64,000 nt of DNA from Mikania micrantha (GCA_009363875.1 CM018690.1:10218788-10282787), one strand, 5' to 3'. Positions 32,350 to 44,481 are shown, numbered from the stretch's first letter. Made by a program: numbers and translations. The notes: generated by a model not told the origin, from the sequence alone.

Positions 32350-35300
32350 TCAACAGTGATCTTCATAAAGATCTTTGCTACCATTGACAGTAGGAAAACT
32401 ACCTGAATAAACTCTATAAACTCTTTGAATATATGCAGCACGCGTGGTACATAACTTAACATGTATTCTAACCTTAGAAACATCATTAGTTTCTGCACTT
32501 GATTCTTCCACATCTGCAGCCTCCCTGAACTTGCCTTCTTTCCACAAACTCTTCACAAGTAAACGCTTTGTAGAAGCATCAAGTCTCAGATTAAAGGTTT
32601 TCATATCTTCAAAAACTCTAAAAGCCAGAACACTTCTTTTGGAGTTGCCATAAGAATATATTAATACCTGAAACATATACGCGTCTGGTTCTAAATCACT
32701 CTGCTTAACCATCGCAAACAGCCTCTGAATGGTTTTAATGTTTCCCACAAGTGCAAAATGATGCATCAATGAAGAAAAAGTTTGAATGTCAGGAAGAACT
32801 CCTGATAAAATCATCTCGTACAGTGTATCCATTATTGTTGAATCCATCTTGCACTTGGCTAATGTTTTCAACATAGATGAATACAGAGACAAAAGATGTT
32901 GTTTTGACAATGTACCACAAAGGGTTTTGGCATCTTGAAAAACCTTTAAAGCAGCTTCACCGTTCTTAGAAATGCCATAGTAATCAATAATTGTTCTTAA
33001 GGTAGTATATGGCAATTGAATACCTTCACTTTTAATCCTGAAAATGAGTTGTTCAACTGTATAAACTAGTTTTATACCCGTCCGGTGGCCGGGTAGTTTA
33101 ACGTCATAATAAAATAAGTAATTTTGTATTTGAATTTAAAAAACCATTATTTGTTAACAGAGTGACAAATGAGTAAATATAACAAATTTAGATTATAAAA
33201 CCACTATACTAAAAGTTTATAATGATCAAATTATCTTAAACAAACCATTGTATGATATTATAAGCATGTAAATACAATTTGGGAAATTCATTTGATTGAT
33301 TTATATGTTGGCAACACCCTTTCATCAGTTGTGAATGTAGCATGAAATTTACTATAACTTCCTCAAGCACACCACACTCAAAAGCATTTTAGTGTTTTCC
33401 TTTTTAATGCTTCATCTGGCATATCCAACCTTACGAATTTTAATTTTACTTTGACAAAATGAAAAAGATTTATATTTGAAGCTATCAAATGAGAAAAAAA
33501 ATACCATATATGCTAAGAGCTTGCATCATATCTCCGCATGCTGCAACTAATTTTGCATGCAAGAAAATGTTAGCTTTAAAATTTATAAAGGATTTCATCT
33601 CATATACAAGAATTTACCATAAAACAACATCTAAGAATCAATTGATCTTATCATCTTAATATTTTTATTCTTTCCTAAATAAAATATTTAAAAGCATGAT
33701 ATTGATTATATTACCTCTATTGACAGAATCATCTCAAAGCATTTTTTTCACAATGCTCTATTGATGAACACAAGTAACGTGAATTGGGTTTTTCTATGTA
33801 GAACGTTCAAACACAATGACTAAATGGGAAAGATTAACGTAATTGGATGAATAAGATTCAAATTGGAAACAAAAGTGAAAATGTGAGTGAGCAGATGCTT
33901 GGTTGTGGTTGAACAATTTCAAAGACATCGAAGAACAACATGATGAAATTGAAACCGATTAAAATCCTATGTACTGTTTTATCTTCAAGAACCCATAAAT
34001 CATAAACCCTTATAACAAAGAACCTAATGAAATTGAAGAACAACATGATGAAATTAAAGGAAACCAAGATCAATCAAGGGGGAAAAAATCCCAAATCAGA
34101 CCCCCTTCAAGCCTTTGAATCTACGTGGCTGGTTTGTGAGATCTACATCATCAAATGCATCGGTTACTGCAAATTAGAGTCAATGTAATCGATTTTACAG
34201 GGACATGTTCATTGGAAGCGTCAAACATAGTGTGTTGGGTTTCAATTTGGAAGATGAACACTAATCGATTTTGAAAGTGACGTATATCCGTTGGAAGCAT
34301 GAAAGCAGTGTGAAGGGTTTCAATTTGGAAGATGAAACTCTGGAGTTGTATTATGTAGAATCCAAAAACCAACACAGGAAAAAGTGATGGCGACGTGGGA
34401 GGGAGATGATGATGCAGAGGACAGTTGGCATGTTCTGGACCTTCTATTATAACTGACGGAAACCTCTAAAAAATTGTTGCTAACTTTGCATGTTGCCTAG
34501 GAAAGCAAACCGCACGTAAACCGTTTTTGATAACTGCACCATGAAATGAATTTAGATGGTCAAGATTTAATATTAGTTATTTTAGACGGTGAGATTTTAA
34601 TATTTTGACAGTTTCTTCTACTAGGAACCATTTATATATAATATATAATATAATGTGTCATTCGCAAGCTAATTTGGTAATCATCTTAGATACTGTATGA
34701 ACATCATGATTAAATCCCTGCTGATTAGCAACCCAAAAGTAAAAATCCCATGCTGACTCAGCGGAACTGAAGCTCCTAATCATCTTTGAAACCACATGTG
34801 TTGTCCATACAAATTTCGCATCCTCGAGTGCTGATACTTCTTCAGGTCTCCAATAACGAAGATAACTAGCTAAAACAGTTGGGTCAAACCATGGTCTTGA
34901 CTTCTCTCCATCTCCATCATCATCTTCATCATGAGAATCATCAAAAGACAATTTCACATTTTCAATTCTCTTATCAGACAACATTTATTTAATCAGTTCT
35001 AATGTTTCTTCCACAAATCCTGCATCATGCATTTGTTGCAGTGATGAAAGCATCACTCGGGTAGGAAAAATTCCATCAACATGCATTTGACAAAGCAATC
35101 TTTTAACCACATCAAACTGATCAGCACCGCAAAATGCATCCACCAGAACAGAATACTGCCTCAAAGTGTGTTTTACTCCCATCAATGGTAACATGTTGAA
35201 TATTTTCAATGCTAGATCTAAGCTTCCAGAACTCACAAGATGTTCAATAATCACAGTGTATGTTCTAGAATTAGGAATCCCTCCTTCATCAATCATCCTA

Positions 35301-35968
35301 CAGAATGTCTTAACAGCTTCATAATCCTTGCCCATTTGCACGTAGAGTTTCATGATGATGTTATATGACTCGATATTTGGGGATTTTTGGGAGTTTTTCC
35401 ACCCCTGCCACACACAAAGAACAGAATCAAGATCACCTGCAGCTGCATAGAACTTCACCTGATCCATAAAACTGACATGTGCCACATTCCTGAACTTCCC
35501 CGAGTTTATCCCATTAATGAGGGCCTTCAGCTTCCCAATTTGGCGCGATTTAGCAAGTACTTTGGCCAATGCGTAAAGGGTGTTTTGATTATGAGAGAAA
35601 TTTGGGAACTTTTTTAGAGTTTCAATCAAGAAAAGAGCAGAGTCTGGTGATGGAGCAGATTTAAGAGTATTGGTGACCACAAACGAGTCCAGAGCATGAT
35701 CATTCAAGATTGAAACAAGCGACTCTCGCGAATCAGATCTAAGAACAAAGCGTATTCGATCTATGAGCCGCGCGCGCTCTAGGTAAAGGGAGACCGCGTT
35801 CTTTGAAGACTTACTGGCAAAGCTGTGAGCATCAAGATTCAAAGCCATACGCGTGTTTGCAAGACGGTATGATGAAATTTGAAATGTAGGTAACCCCAAC
35901 AAACAAAATTGTAGCAAGCTATTTCTATGGGCAATACTGATACGATAGAATTTCAGAAGTATGCCCAT
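32350..35968 (-). pseudogene. PPR (pentatricopeptide repeat) protein gene, split by an insertion and a stop codon
   Basis: Three pieces in order: 34988-35968 (start MGILLKFYRIS), 34658-34984, and 33060-32350. They read as one P-class PPR protein with 35-residue repeats such as NIESYNIIMKLYVQMGKDYEA and PNSRTYTVIIEHLVSSGSLDL, and no DYW or E domain. A TAA at 34985-34987 interrupts the frame (LIK-stop-MLSD). Coding then halts at KLACE (34658) and resumes after 1.6 kb at VEQLIFRIKSEG (about 33057). The 5' side is also hit: a CGAGC-rich repeat starts about 20 bp before the ATG, and the open frame upstream of that ATG is repeat-derived. PPR proteins bind organellar RNA. This copy is unlikely to work unless the insertion is spliced and the stop tolerated. 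Confidence 0.8.
33066..34657 (-). mobile_element. Helitron-like insertion in the PPR gene
   Basis: On the minus strand the 3' end has an imperfect hairpin (ACCCG...CGGGT) followed by TATAAAACTAG (33066-33069) and then T, as Helitrons end. It separates the two PPR coding halves. The 5' end is placed where PPR coding stops (about 34657). It is AT-rich there and lacks a clear TC start, though ATAAATGGTTCC resembles the start of the Helitron at 13379. No ORF of interest inside. Confidence 0.5.
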
Positions 35969-35985
35969 GGTATGCACAAGTGAGG

Positions 35986-36180
35986 GCTCTTCAAATCGCT
36001 CGCTGCTCGTTGCTCGTTCGTCGCTCGCATGGAAATAGCTCGTTCGAATTTCGCTCGGTTTTAAACGAGCTGAGCACACTCGGTTCGGTTTATAAGCGAG
36101 TCGAGCACGAGCCAAGGTAAGCTCGCTCGTTGCTCGCTCGGATAGTCGCTCGATTGGCTCCCTCGGTTGGCTCGTTTGCT
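35986..36180. repeat. CGAGC-rich repeat, left arm
   Basis: Dense GCTCG/CGAGC units ('gctcgctcgttgctcgctcgg'). A similar block in opposite orientation lies at 36650-36775 across about 470 bp of AT-rich DNA, suggesting an inverted-repeat transposable element. Class not determined. Confidence 0.5.
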
Positions 36181-36649
36181 AAAGTATAACTGAATTATAT
36201 ATATAATATTTTATTAATGTATAACTAATATAATTTTTTTTATATTTAAACTACTTTTAAAAGACCTAATATCCAAATAGGCAAATACCCAATGCTAAAA
36301 AATTTAAATCTAATTTCTAGATACATTTGTTTTACTTTTCAAGTTAGAATTTAATTACCGAATGCGCAATACTCAGCAATTTGTTTACTCCCAACCGTTA
36401 TCTTTTTACTTAGACTAGTATGGATGTTTGGATGTGTTTTTAAAGGTTTACACTACTTGGATTATGTTTTGAAAAAAATATGTCATTGTTTGAGATTATT
36501 GCTACCGAACATGGCTTCCTTTAATCTTAAATTTGATTGTTTGTGGTTTAAATTAGTTGCCAATGTGAGTGTTGATATGTAACTATAATAACCAACTAGA
36601 AGATAATTGGTAGTTATTCATGGCATTAAATTTTATTAAACTGAGCAAA

Positions 36650-36775
36650 ACAGAACCAAGCCGAGCCGCTCTGTTTTAAAACGAGCGGAGCAACGAGCAC
36701 AACATTTGGCTCGATTCTGCAAATCCGAACCAAGCCGAGCCATTCGGTTTGAAAACGAGCCGAGCACGAGCATAC
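36650..36775. repeat. CGAGC-rich repeat, right arm
   Basis: 'aacgagccgagcacgagc'-type units, inverted relative to 35986-36180. Element 3 begins directly after it at 36776 and probably inserted within this repeat. Confidence 0.5.
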
Positions 36776-36876
36776 TGTGGCACCTCGCAAATTTCAGGTC
36801 AACATTAATTTGTTTTAAATAACAATGTATATTATTATTACACATGTGGCACTAAAATAATGAATATCTAGTGTGA

Positions 36877-36940
36877 CACGTGGCACAACAGTCCAAACGC
36901 ACCGATAATTTGAGGAATTATCGCAAAACGCTCGCACGTG
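36877..36940 (+). promoter_or_regulatory. G-box - hairpin - G-box module, element 3 LTR
   Basis: CACGTG at 36877-36882 and 36935-36940 flank CGATAATT-TGAGG-AATTATCG (36903-36923). Compared with element 1, the arms are kept while the loop differs. Confidence 0.5.
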
Positions 36941-37118
36941 TCTTGAATAACGAACGTTGGTGAAACCACAGTACACTTTCACTGCACTTAGGTTCTGGGG
37001 AACCTAAATTAGCTAGAACAATGCTTATATGTCGAGAAACGATGATCGTATTCGAGTAATATGTGAAAATCGGTTCGAAACAACAAAATTGGGCTTATTG
37101 GGCTCATCTGGGGTCCGT

Positions 37119-37242
37119 CGCGGTACGCGATGGGCTCCTGGTTAATCCTTGGCGGTACGCGACGGATGGCGGGGGAAAAAGATTCCCGAAACACGCCGCG
37201 ATACGCAGAGGAACACCTTTTGCAGACTCAGTGGTACGCGAT
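37119..37242 (+). promoter_or_regulatory. Four-copy CGCGGTACGCGA motif cluster, element 3 LTR
   Basis: Copies start at 37119, 37151, 37197 and 37231 (spacing 32, 46, 34 bp). The third (CGCGATACGCAG) and fourth (GTGGTACGCGAT) are degenerate. Position in the LTR is about 343-467 bp from its start, close to that in element 1. Confidence 0.65.
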
Positions 37243-38814
37243 GAAGCCTAACACGCAAAATCTTGATTAAACCAAGATTAATCATTTCATTAGCCACCCT
37301 ACCCTCACTTTGCTTCAATCCAGATGCAACCTAGCCATTTTAACCCCCCAAGGTCACCTGCTACAGCCTTCTTCACCAGATTGGAAGCCATTGTTGAGAG
37401 TTCTTGAGAGCTTGAAGATTCATAAAAGCTTGAGGAAGAAAACTTGGGCTTGTCAACATTTCCTTCACATTTACAAGCATTGAGAAGCCATTCCCAGGAG
37501 CTTTTGAAGCTGCTAAAGTGCTGACCCAGTTGATTCTTGACTTCCACAAGGTGTTTGAAGGTAGATCTATGACCCATGTAGCTTAAAATCACCTCTAAAC
37601 CCACATGCAAGGCAATCCACCCACATGCAAACACTCACACATCACATGTACGAATTTATCTTAATTCGAATCTGGGTTTGATGATGTTTCTATGTTTATT
37701 TATGATCTATGATGAAAGAATGAGTTCTAATGGCGATCCATGATAATGTTAATATGCATGTTGTTGATTTGGTCATAAATGGGTGTTTGTAGTAACATGC
37801 ATGTAAGATCTAGGCATATTTACATGCTCATTGATTGTAATATGTTGATAACTATGATCCTTGATATGATCCATAATATGTAGAAGTGTTATTGTTATCA
37901 AGAAATGCTAAAACATGATAGTTACTCTAAATAGTAACTTTATTTATGCAAATATGTGAATAAATGATTTAATGACCACATGCATGCGTTTAAATCTATG
38001 ATTTATGCTTAAATTGGTGTTTAGAAACTATTGTGATGATTCTTGATGCATTCGGTTTGTTAAAAATTGTCAAAAGTTGTGATTTGCACACTTGTTGCTA
38101 AAGATAGTAACTTTTTAGTTACAACTTGCTTAAAAATGATGAGATTCGCGTTGTAATGTGTTCAACATACTTATTTGATGATAATATGATGATATTATGT
38201 GATTGGATTTCCTTGAATGATTAAATATGAGCATTCATCATAAGTTACTATAAATGGTAACTTTATTTTACGAAATCGATAAATGTTAACATGTTAGTCG
38301 TAACAAGCATGATTAAATGATTATTTAAGACTAATATATTGATATCTAAATGTGATTGGTTATTAAATCTTGTGAAATATGCTTATTCTTACAACTTTCT
38401 AAAAATAGTAACTTTTACACGCCGAACGTGCTTAACTGTCTAAGTGTGACTATGTGCTATGTGATAACATGCTCACTTAGGATAAATATGTATATTAGAA
38501 TAATCGGAATATGATTTCTTGCATGACTGGGAAGTTTCCTCACGGATGTGACTTTGGTATCCGCACACTTCACACGACACTAAATCGCACGTTACACGAT
38601 CACTTGAACGAAAACCGTCACCAACGGGTCGTTAGGTCAAACACGGTCAACACTGTCAACACGACCCACATAACAACTTGGAATTGTTAAATACGAACAC
38701 GGTCCTGTGAGACCCACATGTATGTGAACACAAACTTATAACACCTATGTGATATAGGTAACTGCTAGCCGGTGAGCTACACTATTCTTGTAAGAACGCA
38801 CTACTCAAACTCAG

Positions 38815-39272
38815 GTGAGTTTACAGCCCCACTTTTACTCTTTAACTGTTTTTACTAAACCTCTGGGATGAGAATACTATGCAACCATTTTAGATGTATG
38901 ACTGGTATGTTGTAAAACCATTTTCGAGTGTAACTATTATCGCATTAAGCCCTCACGTATCCTTACCGTTAGTTGTGTAACAAACGAGTCGTTATTACGT
39001 AGTACTACTGGGTTTGACTAGCCCCGCTCGGCACCAATGTTGACTGGAAATCATAATGAGCGTAATATCGATGTTGATGTCGGGTTCAGCGATGACCCGA
39101 GGAGGCAAACGGAAACAGTCGAGTTTCGGTAAGATGAACTGACACACTCCACGGATCGTAGATCCAACAACTAAACTTAACATACCCAATATATGTCTGC
39201 TCACTATTTATGTCTGTCTAAACCTGTGAACTCACCAACTTTTTAGTTGACACTTTTCGCATGTATTCTCAG
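38815..39272 (+). other. Candidate LTR intron with recursive-splice-like 3' end (element 3)
   Basis: CTCAG|GTGAGTTT starts it and TATTCTCAG|GTAACT ends it (458 nt). The 3' splice site is fused to a new donor-like GTAA. It ends 325 bp before the LTR end. Confidence 0.4.
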
Positions 39273-39600
39273 GTAACTAATGGAGTACACGCTAGGACAC
39301 ACAGGAGGATTTCAAGTAGAGTCGCGTGCATTAGACTCTAGTCCTAGGCTTGTTTTGATGTGTACCTTTTAAAACAATTTTATGCACATGTAGTGTCTCA
39401 AACAATTTATCATTTCCGCTATAATACTTTATTATCCCGCTGCTTTAGTTATTAAACATTTCCGCTGCTTTATTATGAAAACATGTTTATTCTACAAAAT
39501 TGTATGTTGTGTAACTCATATAGAGTCGTTCTATATGACCGAGAGCTGTGATCCTGGCCCGGTCTGACTCCGCACGTGAGAATTTGGGGGTGTGACAGAC

Positions 39601-39617
39601 TGGTATCAGAGCCTTGG
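39601..39617 (+). other. Primer binding site, element 3
   Basis: TGGTATCAGAGCCTTGG, 3 nt after the LTR, matching initiator tRNA-Met. Confidence 0.88.
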
Positions 39618-39737
39618 TTATAGAGAACTAGGTTTGCATGTAGTAAACTTAGACTATAGTCATTGCTCTACACTAGAAATTGCATAGTGATATCATATGT
39701 TACCATATGTTGTTACTTATTTGATTAGAATGCAGGA

Positions 39738-40538
39738 ATGGACAACAACAAAGATTAGAACGGGAAGGACTCGAGGAAACGCTCGTACGAGTACGAGCTT
39801 ACTGAGGAGGACAAGCAGAGGATCAGTGTCATAGTGGAGCAGGTGCATGCACAGGAGCCCAAGAGGCTTCGACCCTCGACCAGTAGGGAACCGTGGGACT
39901 GGTACCCTTCTACCCTTGCTACCTGGGCGAGGGAAGAGAGAGTTCCACTATTTCCTTTATTAGGCGATGCATCTACCGGACCACCCCTACCACCTATTGG
40001 CATGCGCATGGAACGGGCATTCGGTGCGTTGATCTCGCGATACACCCGTGAGTCTCGTCAGCTACACGTGCTGACCGATGAGTTCAGGGATCTCCTGGAG
40101 CATAGCCAGCGTCTCCAGAGCCGCGTGGAGCATTTAGATGAGCGACTTGCTCATATCGAGGGAGCACAGGATGATTTGGTCGCTAGGACTCAGAACGTGA
40201 TCCAGCGACAGGAGGAGGCCGCAGCTGAAGTCACAGACATCCATGACAGGACTACGTTGCTTGAGGAGCAACAGGATTTCTTAGCCGCAGTGACACATGG
40301 GCACGATGGACGGTTGGCAGCCGTAGAGGTCGCCAATGAGGAGAACCAGGCCATGATTCAGGCCAGCGATGCCATGTTAAATGCATGGGTCGAACAGTTC
40401 TTGGTGGAGCCACAGCCTAAGCCAGAACCCCAATTCGAGGCGGAGGACCTCGAAGAGGGAGATTTTGATGAGGATCCCGAGGAGGAGGACGACGATGGCC
40501 CCAAGGATAGTGGAGATTCACACTCCATGATTGTCTAG
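39738..40538 (+). pseudogene. Extra ORF upstream of gag: coiled-coil protein with acidic tail
   Basis: ATG at 39738 opens a 267-codon frame with one in-frame TAG at codon 7 (39756-39758); after it the frame is open to TAG at 40538. Residues about 120-220 form heptad-like helices (LLEHSQRLQSRVEHLDERL, TLLEEQQDFLAAV), predicted coiled coil. The C-terminus is strongly acidic (EEGDFDEDPEEEDDDG). I do not recognise the protein: it is not Gag, Env or a known enzyme. It lies between primer site and gag, like the ORF in element 4, but the two proteins do not align obviously. The ATG follows an acceptor-like TGCAG by 2 nt. Given the rest of this decayed element, the long surviving frame is notable. 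Confidence 0.6.
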
Positions 40539-40796
40539 TTAGGTTTCCTATTTCAGTATTTTATTTTTCAGTATTCCTAGATGAGCGAGATGTGCTCATA
40601 TGAACTATGATAGTGTTATCTCTTTTGGAAAAATCATTGTACTCAAAAGTTGTTATCATTAATGAAATGATGTTTTACTTTCATTTGTTATGTATCATGA
40701 TTATGACTATTGCTAACATGACCTCCAACATAACTTCTGACTAACACTTTAACCCATGCTAACTAACACTCTATCCCTTCCATATAGAAACCATAT

Positions 40797-41639
40797 ATGG
40801 CTGGAAGAGGAACATATGCACGTCACCCCAAGCGGACACTCGATGCGGCAGTCATTAAAATGATGGTTGACCGCCGGGTCAACAAGGCGCTTGCCGAGTA
40901 TGAAGCGAGTCGTCAGCATAGCGAGACCAGCGGGACTAACAACGGATCTCATGGAAGCGCAACTAAGGGTTGCTCATTCAAAGCATTTCTAAGCTGCCAT
41001 CCCCACAAATTTCAGGGAACTGAGGGAGCAGTGGGACTGCTCTGCTGGATAGAGAAGATCGAGTCAGTGTTCTCAATGTCTGAGTGCTCGGAGGAGAACC
41101 GAGTCAAATTCGCCACTGGAACTCTGGAGGGACCAGCCCTCACCTGGTGGAACACTCACGTCCAGACTTTGGGACTGGAAGCTGCCAACTCTATTTCCTG
41201 GGAGGAATTCACTAAGATGCTCCACTAGGAGTATTGCCCACGCAATGAAATAAAGAAACTGGAGGAGGAGTTTTGGGTGCACAAGATGTTGGGATCTGAA
41301 ATCGAGCAGTACTGCACTCGATTTTACAAGTTATGTAAGCTGTGTCCGGCAATGGTGACGCCGGAATACAAAAAGATCGAGCAGTTCATTAATGGACTGC
41401 TCGAACAAATACAAAGCATGGTCACAACATCTGACCTCACTTCCATCCAACCAATGATCCGGTTGGCCCACAAATTAACCGATCAGGCGGTAGCTCAGGG
41501 CAAACTGCCAAAAAGGGGTGAACATCTGAAACCCCAAGAACCCAAGAGGAAGTGGGAGCCCAGCAACAACCGTACCTTTTCGCCTCAGCAACCAACCCAA
41601 CACCGCCCGACACCTGCCAAAGTCTTCACTGCCACCTAG
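40797..41639 (+). pseudogene. Element 3 Gag
   Basis: ATG at 40797 (MAGRGTYARHPKRTLD) gives the Gag N-terminus missing in element 1, then capsid motifs GLLCWIEKIESVF and ALTWWNTHV. TAG at 41226-41228 breaks the capsid (a Glu codon in element 1). A second TAG at 41637-41639 is shared with element 1 in identical local context, and the frame continues beyond it into zinc knuckles. The ATG is preceded by a pyrimidine-rich acceptor-like CCCTTCCATATAG ending at 40787. Confidence 0.8.
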
Positions 41640-44147
41640 CCAAACACTCAAGGCAAAGGGGGATATCAGGGCAACAACCCAAAATGCAACAACTGTAATT
41701 ACCACCACTTCGGCCCGTGTAAAAGGGTCAAGTGCACCAACTGTGGCAGAAATGGGCATGTAACCAAAGAGTGCCGATCAAACCCTAACCCCAACATCAA
41801 CAAAAACGATACCTTGAAGGGGTGCTTCACTTGCGGGAAGTCGGGACACATGCGCCTAGACTGCCCGCAAAACAAGAACACTGGAGGCAACCCGACAAGG
41901 GGCAAAGCATTTGTCATCGGATCAGGTGAAGCTAAAGATGACCCCAATGTCGTCACCGGTACGTTTCTTTTAAATAATGTCTATGCTAGCATATTATTTG
42001 ATACCGGTGCCGATAGGAGTTTTATCTCTAGTGATTTTAGTAAACTGATTAATATGACCCCAACACCACTAGACTATAAGTATACCGTAGAGTTAGCGAA
42101 TGGAAAACTGATCGAGACGCAACACATCATCAAAGGGTGTGTCTTGATGCTAGCAGACCACGAATTGGAGATAGATCTGATGCCGGTAACTCTCGGGAGC
42201 TTCGACATGGTGATTGGAATGGATTGGCTATCTGCTAACCATGCCGAGATCGTATGCAACGAGAAGATTGTAGGAGTTACGTTGCCAAGTGGAGAACAGA
42301 TCTCAATTCAAGGAGAAAGGCGTGGTGTACCACTGAACATCATGTCCTGCATGAAGGCAAGCAAATACCTGAAAAGGGATACACGGCTATCTTGGCTCTC
42401 ATTACTAAACAACCAAAGAAAGAAAGGAAGATCGAGGATATCGCTGTAGTCCGCAATTTTCCAGAAGTCTTTCCTGACGATCTGCCTGGACTATCACTGA
42501 AGCGATAAGTGAAATTCCAGATAGACCTAACACCGGGAGCCGCACCGATAGCCAAGGCGCCATATCGACTGGCTCCTACCGAGATGCAAGAACTATCTAA
42601 TCAGTTGCAAGAGTTGTTAGATAGAGGATTCATTCGACCGAGCTTCTCACCTTGGGGAGCACCGGTCTTGTTTGTGAAGAAAAAGGACGGATCATTCCGT
42701 ATGTGCATAGACTACCGGGAACTGAACAAAGTGACGATCAAGAATCGATACCCTTTACCTCGGATAGACGATCTGTTTGACCAGCTGCAAGGGTCAAGCT
42801 ACTATTCGAAGATCTATTTAAGATTTAGTTACCATCAAATCAGGATACAAGAAGACGATATACCAAAGACAGCCTTCAGGACACGGTACGAACATTACGA
42901 GTTTCTAGTCATGCCTTTCGGGCTGACTAACGCACCAGCTGTATTCATGGATCTCATGAATCGGGTGTGTAAGCCGTATCTTGAAAAATTCGTAATCGTA
43001 TTCATAGACGACATCCTGATCTACTCCAAGACTTAGGAAGAACATGCCGAACATTTGAGACTTGTCTTAGAACTGCTGAAGACGGAATAATTATACGCGA
43101 AATTTTCCAAATGCGATTTTTGGATTCGCGAAGTCCAGTTCTTGGACATATGGTGAACGAAAAAGGAATACATGTAGACCCAGCCAAGATCGAGGCCATT
43201 AAGAACTGGGAAGCACCAAAAACCCCAACTGAGGTGCGACAATTCCTGGGATTGGCAGGATACTACAGGCGGTTTATCGAGGGATTCTCGAAGATCGCAC
43301 AATCATTGACATCCCTTACACACAAAGACAAGAAGTTTGAATGGGGAGAAAAACAAGAAGCTGCATTCGACCTGCTGAAGCAAAAACTATGCACTGCACC
43401 AATCTTATCCTTACCTGAGGGATGCGAAGACTTCGTAGTATATTGTGACGCGTCGAAACAGGGACTCGGTTGTGTGCTAATGCAACGCGAGAAAGTCATA
43501 GCCTACGCGTCACGACAACTGAAGGTGCATGAGAAAAACTACACAACTGGCCGTAGTATTCGCATTGAAAATCTGGCGGCACTACCTGTACGACACCAAG
43601 TGTACCATATTCACCGATCATAAAAGCTTACAGCACATTTTCGACCAGTAGGAGCTAAACATGAGGCAAAGTAGATGGGTCGAGCTAATAGGCGATTATG
43701 ATTGCGCAATCAAATACCATCCAGGAAAAGCTAACGTAGTGGCCGACGCGTTAAGCCGGAAAGAAATAGCCAAACGAGTACGTGCACTACAACTTACCAT
43801 CCACTCCGAGCTACCTAATCAGATCCGAATCGCACAACAAGAAGCTCTGAAAACGGAAAATCTTACTCTCGAAGCCATGCGGGGTATGAATTAACAAATA
43901 AAGGAGAAGGATGATGGAGCTTACTATCTGATGGATCGGATTTGGATTCCACGCTACAGGGGATTGAGAGACGTAGTGATGGATGAAGCTCATAAGAGCC
44001 GGTACTCGGTACACCCAGGCTCTGACAAGATGTATCACGATCTGAAGACAACCTACTGGTGGCCTAACATGAAGTCGGAAATCGCGACTTATGTGAGTAA
44101 GTGTCTGACTTGCTCGAAAGTGAAGGTCGAATATCATAAACCATAAG
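41640..44147 (+). pseudogene. Element 3 Pol, multiply broken and cut by element 4
   Basis: Zinc knuckles CTNCGRNGHVTKEC and CFTCGKSGHMRLDC, protease DTGA, RT with FIDDILIYS, RNase H (VVYCDASKQGLG, NVVADALSR) and the integrase zinc finger are all recognisable. Damage includes a frameshift near 42372, stops at 42506 and 43034, and frameshifts near 43090-43140 and near 43548, where RNase H residues are lost. Sequence ends at the codon for EYHKP, then element 4 begins. Inactive. Confidence 0.85.
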
Positions 44148-44359
44148 TGTGATAACTGTGTACGAGGAATTACGTCAGCAACCAATTGAGCACAGTTGAT
44201 CGTGTTTAGAATTCACGTGGAGTTGACAATCGAAGTTATTATGGGATGAAAGTATGTGAGAAATGATGAACATGGGCGAAAACCGCGTACAAAACGGAGT
44301 TACGGATTGCCCAGAATCACGAAATGAAGTTTCCGTCGAAAAATGGGAAAAATGGCCTT

Positions 44360-44481
44360 CGCGGTACGCAGGGGAGGAGCTAAGGTCTCTACGCGGTACG
44401 CGATGATTGAAAATATCTGAGATTTCTTCGGATTCCTCCGCGGTACGCGAAGACTACTTTTTGTTTCTCCGCGGTACGCGA
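44360..44481 (+). promoter_or_regulatory. Four-copy CGCGGTACGCGA motif cluster, element 4 LTR 1
   Basis: Copies start at 44360, 44392, 44439 and 44470 (spacing 32, 47, 31 bp). Three match CGCGGTACGCGA exactly; the first ends CGCAG. Sequence between copies is unlike elements 1 and 3. The core CCGCGG/ACGCG matches the CGCG box bound by CAMTA factors (inference). Confidence 0.7.

Larger units (their letters stand above)
36776..39597 (+). repeat. Element 3, 5' LTR
   Basis: Starts TGTGGCACCTCG and ends GGGGGTGTGACA, 2,822 bp; reverse-complement homologue of the element 1 LTRs. It contains the G-box/hairpin module, the four-motif cluster and a candidate intron. Confidence 0.88.
36776..44147 (+). 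mobile_element. Element 3: older degenerate Ty3/Gypsy element, interrupted by element 4
   Basis: Same family as element 1 (LTR ends and Pol clearly alignable) but on the plus strand and heavily mutated. 5' LTR 36776-39597, primer site 39601-39617, extra ORF 39738-40538, gag 40797-41639, pol from 41640 until an LTR of element 4 replaces it at 44148, between integrase zinc finger and DDE core. The rest, including its 3' LTR, must lie beyond the window. It keeps the leader and extra ORF that element 1 has lost. Confidence 0.88.

Noticed and set aside
34151..34375. Gene fragment captured inside the Helitron-like insertion
   Set aside because: The frame has internal repetition (FQIETLHT/FQIETQHT) but no recognisable domain, and I cannot show homology to a host gene.
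35969..36115. 49-residue N-terminal extension of the PPR protein
   Set aside because: It is encoded by the CGAGC-rich repeat, so it is fortuitous open frame.
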